Translations under genes and position numbers: made by a program | IMG/VR virus record: IMGVR_UViG_3300021138_000127 | Location: 1 to 28,330 of that record | Source: a virus | Length of the DNA: 28,330 bases | Direction: 5' to 3' (one strand) | The notes under the pieces: model-generated | Seen by the model: the letters and a program-made list of their open reading frames with translations, nothing else | Databases searched by the model: none | What the model was told of the DNA's origin: nothing | Shown: positions 27,248 through 28,330 of the stretch, piece by piece | Numbering within the stretch: the first letter of the stretch is position 1 | How the letters are laid out: every line of letters begins with the position of its first letter

Positions 27248-27898
27248 ATGGAAAAGATAATCGCACTAACGTCTAATTTGAAAGAAAAATTCGTCTATGG
27301 ATTTTTGATTTTATTCGGAGCTTGGTTAATATTTGCTCTTGGTTTAATATTTTATACTGTATTTTTAGAAGCTACAGGTAATGAAACGGCTTTACAGAAT
27401 ATGGCTAACCAATTTGAATGGAAATTTGATGGTACATTCAAAAACGATCCAAATAACATTTGGTATAATGCAGACGAACAAATGTTTGTGGAAAGCGTAA
27501 CAAATAAGGTTGTTATTGGAAAATTAGCGGGAAATAGAAATTTAGCTTTTGGAGTGAAAAACATCTTGGAAGAATTTTTACAAGAAAAGGGTTACAATCT
27601 TTCACCATCAGCCCCTAACAAACTTCAAGTCGAAATTATATTTTTAGATGTATTAACAACCAAAAAAAATATATCAGTTTTTCACAAAAACGATGAAGAA
27701 GTGGTTGTTCGTATGAAGGGTAATGTAATAAAAAATGGTAAAAAGGGTAAAGATATAATCGTAGAAGCTTCTTCAGATGAAATATCTATGTCAACTTTAG
27801 CTATTGATGAAGGTGGTAAATTCAATCAACAAAGTTTGAGTAATGCAATAAAGAAAGCGTGTGAATCGCTTGTTAAAGAAATAGAAAAACAAAAATAA
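27248..27898 (+). CDS. Membrane-anchored protein, 216 aa
   Basis: One membrane helix near the N-terminus (about 15-37: FVYGFLILFGAWLIFALGLIF) and a soluble domain. In it LQVEIIFLDVLTTKKNISVFHKNDEEVVVRMKGNVIKNGK and SSDEISMSTLAIDEGGKFNQQSLSNAIKKACESLVKEIEKQ resemble YajG/LPS-lipoprotein-like domains, where alternating strands are followed by a C-terminal helix. It lies 23 nt before the next gene on the same strand. No closer identification. Confidence 0.6.
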   Translation: MEKIIALTSNLKEKFVYGFLILFGAWLIFALGLIFYTVFLEATGNETALQNMANQFEWKFDGTFKNDPNNIWYNADEQMFVESVTNKVVIGKLAGNRNLAFGVKNILEEFLQEKGYNLSPSAPNKLQVEIIFLDVLTTKKNISVFHKNDEEVVVRMKGNVIKNGKKGKDIIVEASSDEISMSTLAIDEGGKFNQQSLSNAIKKACESLVKEIEKQK

Positions 27899-27921
27899 AA
27901 ATAAAAAAGACAAAAAATAAA

Positions 27922-28330
27922 ATGAAAAAAATACTCTCCACCTTAGGGACAATAATATTGTCCTTAGCTACTGCATTTAGCTTAAATGCTCAAAGTATTT
28001 CAATTAATCAAGCCATTGTTCAACAACCACCATATCACGTTGGTGATACTTTAACAATGACATATACTGTAACTAATACAAGTACAAATCCTCGTTATTT
28101 TTGGTTAAGATATCAATATAATAACCAAGCTTTACAATTTGTTCCGAACAGCACAGTTTTCTCACAGGGTACGTCTTCTCAGACTTATTATACAAGTTGG
28201 AGTAACTATCAATTTAATTCAAATCCTAATTTTAATGTTGGTGATTTATATAATCAATATCATACAACACCTTGGAATTATGTTTCAAATAACAGTTGGA
28301 ATGTGGGACAATTAACTGTTCAAAGAACAG
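27922..28330 (+). CDS. Secreted protein, truncated by the window end
   Basis: Starts MKKILSTLGTIILSLATAFS with a probable signal peptidase I site after LNAQ. The mature part (SISINQAIVQQPPYHVGD...TYTVTNTSTNPRYFWLRYQ) looks like an immunoglobulin- or CARDB-like beta domain, rich in Asn, Gln and aromatic residues. Probably a surface or adhesion protein. The 3' end is outside the window. It follows the membrane protein by 23 nt, likely in one operon. Confidence 0.7.
   Translation, partial: MKKILSTLGTIILSLATAFSLNAQSISINQAIVQQPPYHVGDTLTMTYTVTNTSTNPRYFWLRYQYNNQALQFVPNSTVFSQGTSSQTYYTSWSNYQFNSNPNFNVGDLYNQYHTTPWNYVSNNSWNVGQLTVQRT

Overview
The window looks like part of the genome of a large, AT-rich tailed phage that infects a member of the Bacteroidota. 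The grounds are: tightly packed genes of mostly unknown function, virion-like proteins, four free-standing homing endonucleases (two GIY-YIG, two HNH), a long tRNA array, and phage copies of smpB and tmRNA. The Bacteroidota assignment rests on promoters of the form TTTG-N19/20-TAnnTTTG and on lipoprotein and secreted-protein signals typical of that phylum. No capsid, terminase or polymerase gene is visible, so the phage assignment is an inference.

Layout. 1-2899: surface-sugar genes (partial glycosyltransferase, methyltransferase, two-domain glycosyltransferase). 2900-4700: small unknown genes and a mini-metallopeptidase. 4764-8555: three long genes, probably internal or tail virion proteins, one with a peptidoglycan-binding-like domain. 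8585-12250: an RNA-biology block with a 24-codon ORF, smpB, an HNH endonuclease, tmRNA with a 20-residue tag, a small coiled-coil protein, a metallophosphoesterase and a ~1 kb structured non-coding RNA with its own promoter and terminator. 12300-17909: more glycosyltransferases, a C45-like Ntn hydrolase, a metallopeptidase and a YkuK-like RNase H fold protein. 17944-24600: a minus-strand array with 22 recognisable tRNAs, three tRNA-like RNAs with enlarged arms, several other structured RNA modules, three homing endonucleases and small protein genes whose stop codons often touch the next tRNA. 24690-24932: a host-promoter unit with a 32-codon ORF. 24991-28330: a 2OG-Fe(II) oxygenase, an FG-GAP lipoprotein, a membrane protein and a truncated secreted protein.

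Two kinds of promoter seem to divide the genes. A motif RATATTTATW lies 2-5 or 12-15 nt before many protein start codons, including all four homing endonucleases. Host-type TAnnTTTG boxes precede the tmRNA, the giant RNA and the two short-ORF units around the tRNA array. Together the tRNAs, tmRNA, SmpB and giant RNA suggest a phage that carries much of its own RNA side of translation and ribosome rescue. The most novel candidates are the giant RNA, the SmpB-tmRNA pair with an unusual tag, and the enlarged tRNA-like RNAs with their pseudoknot and repeated-hairpin spacer.
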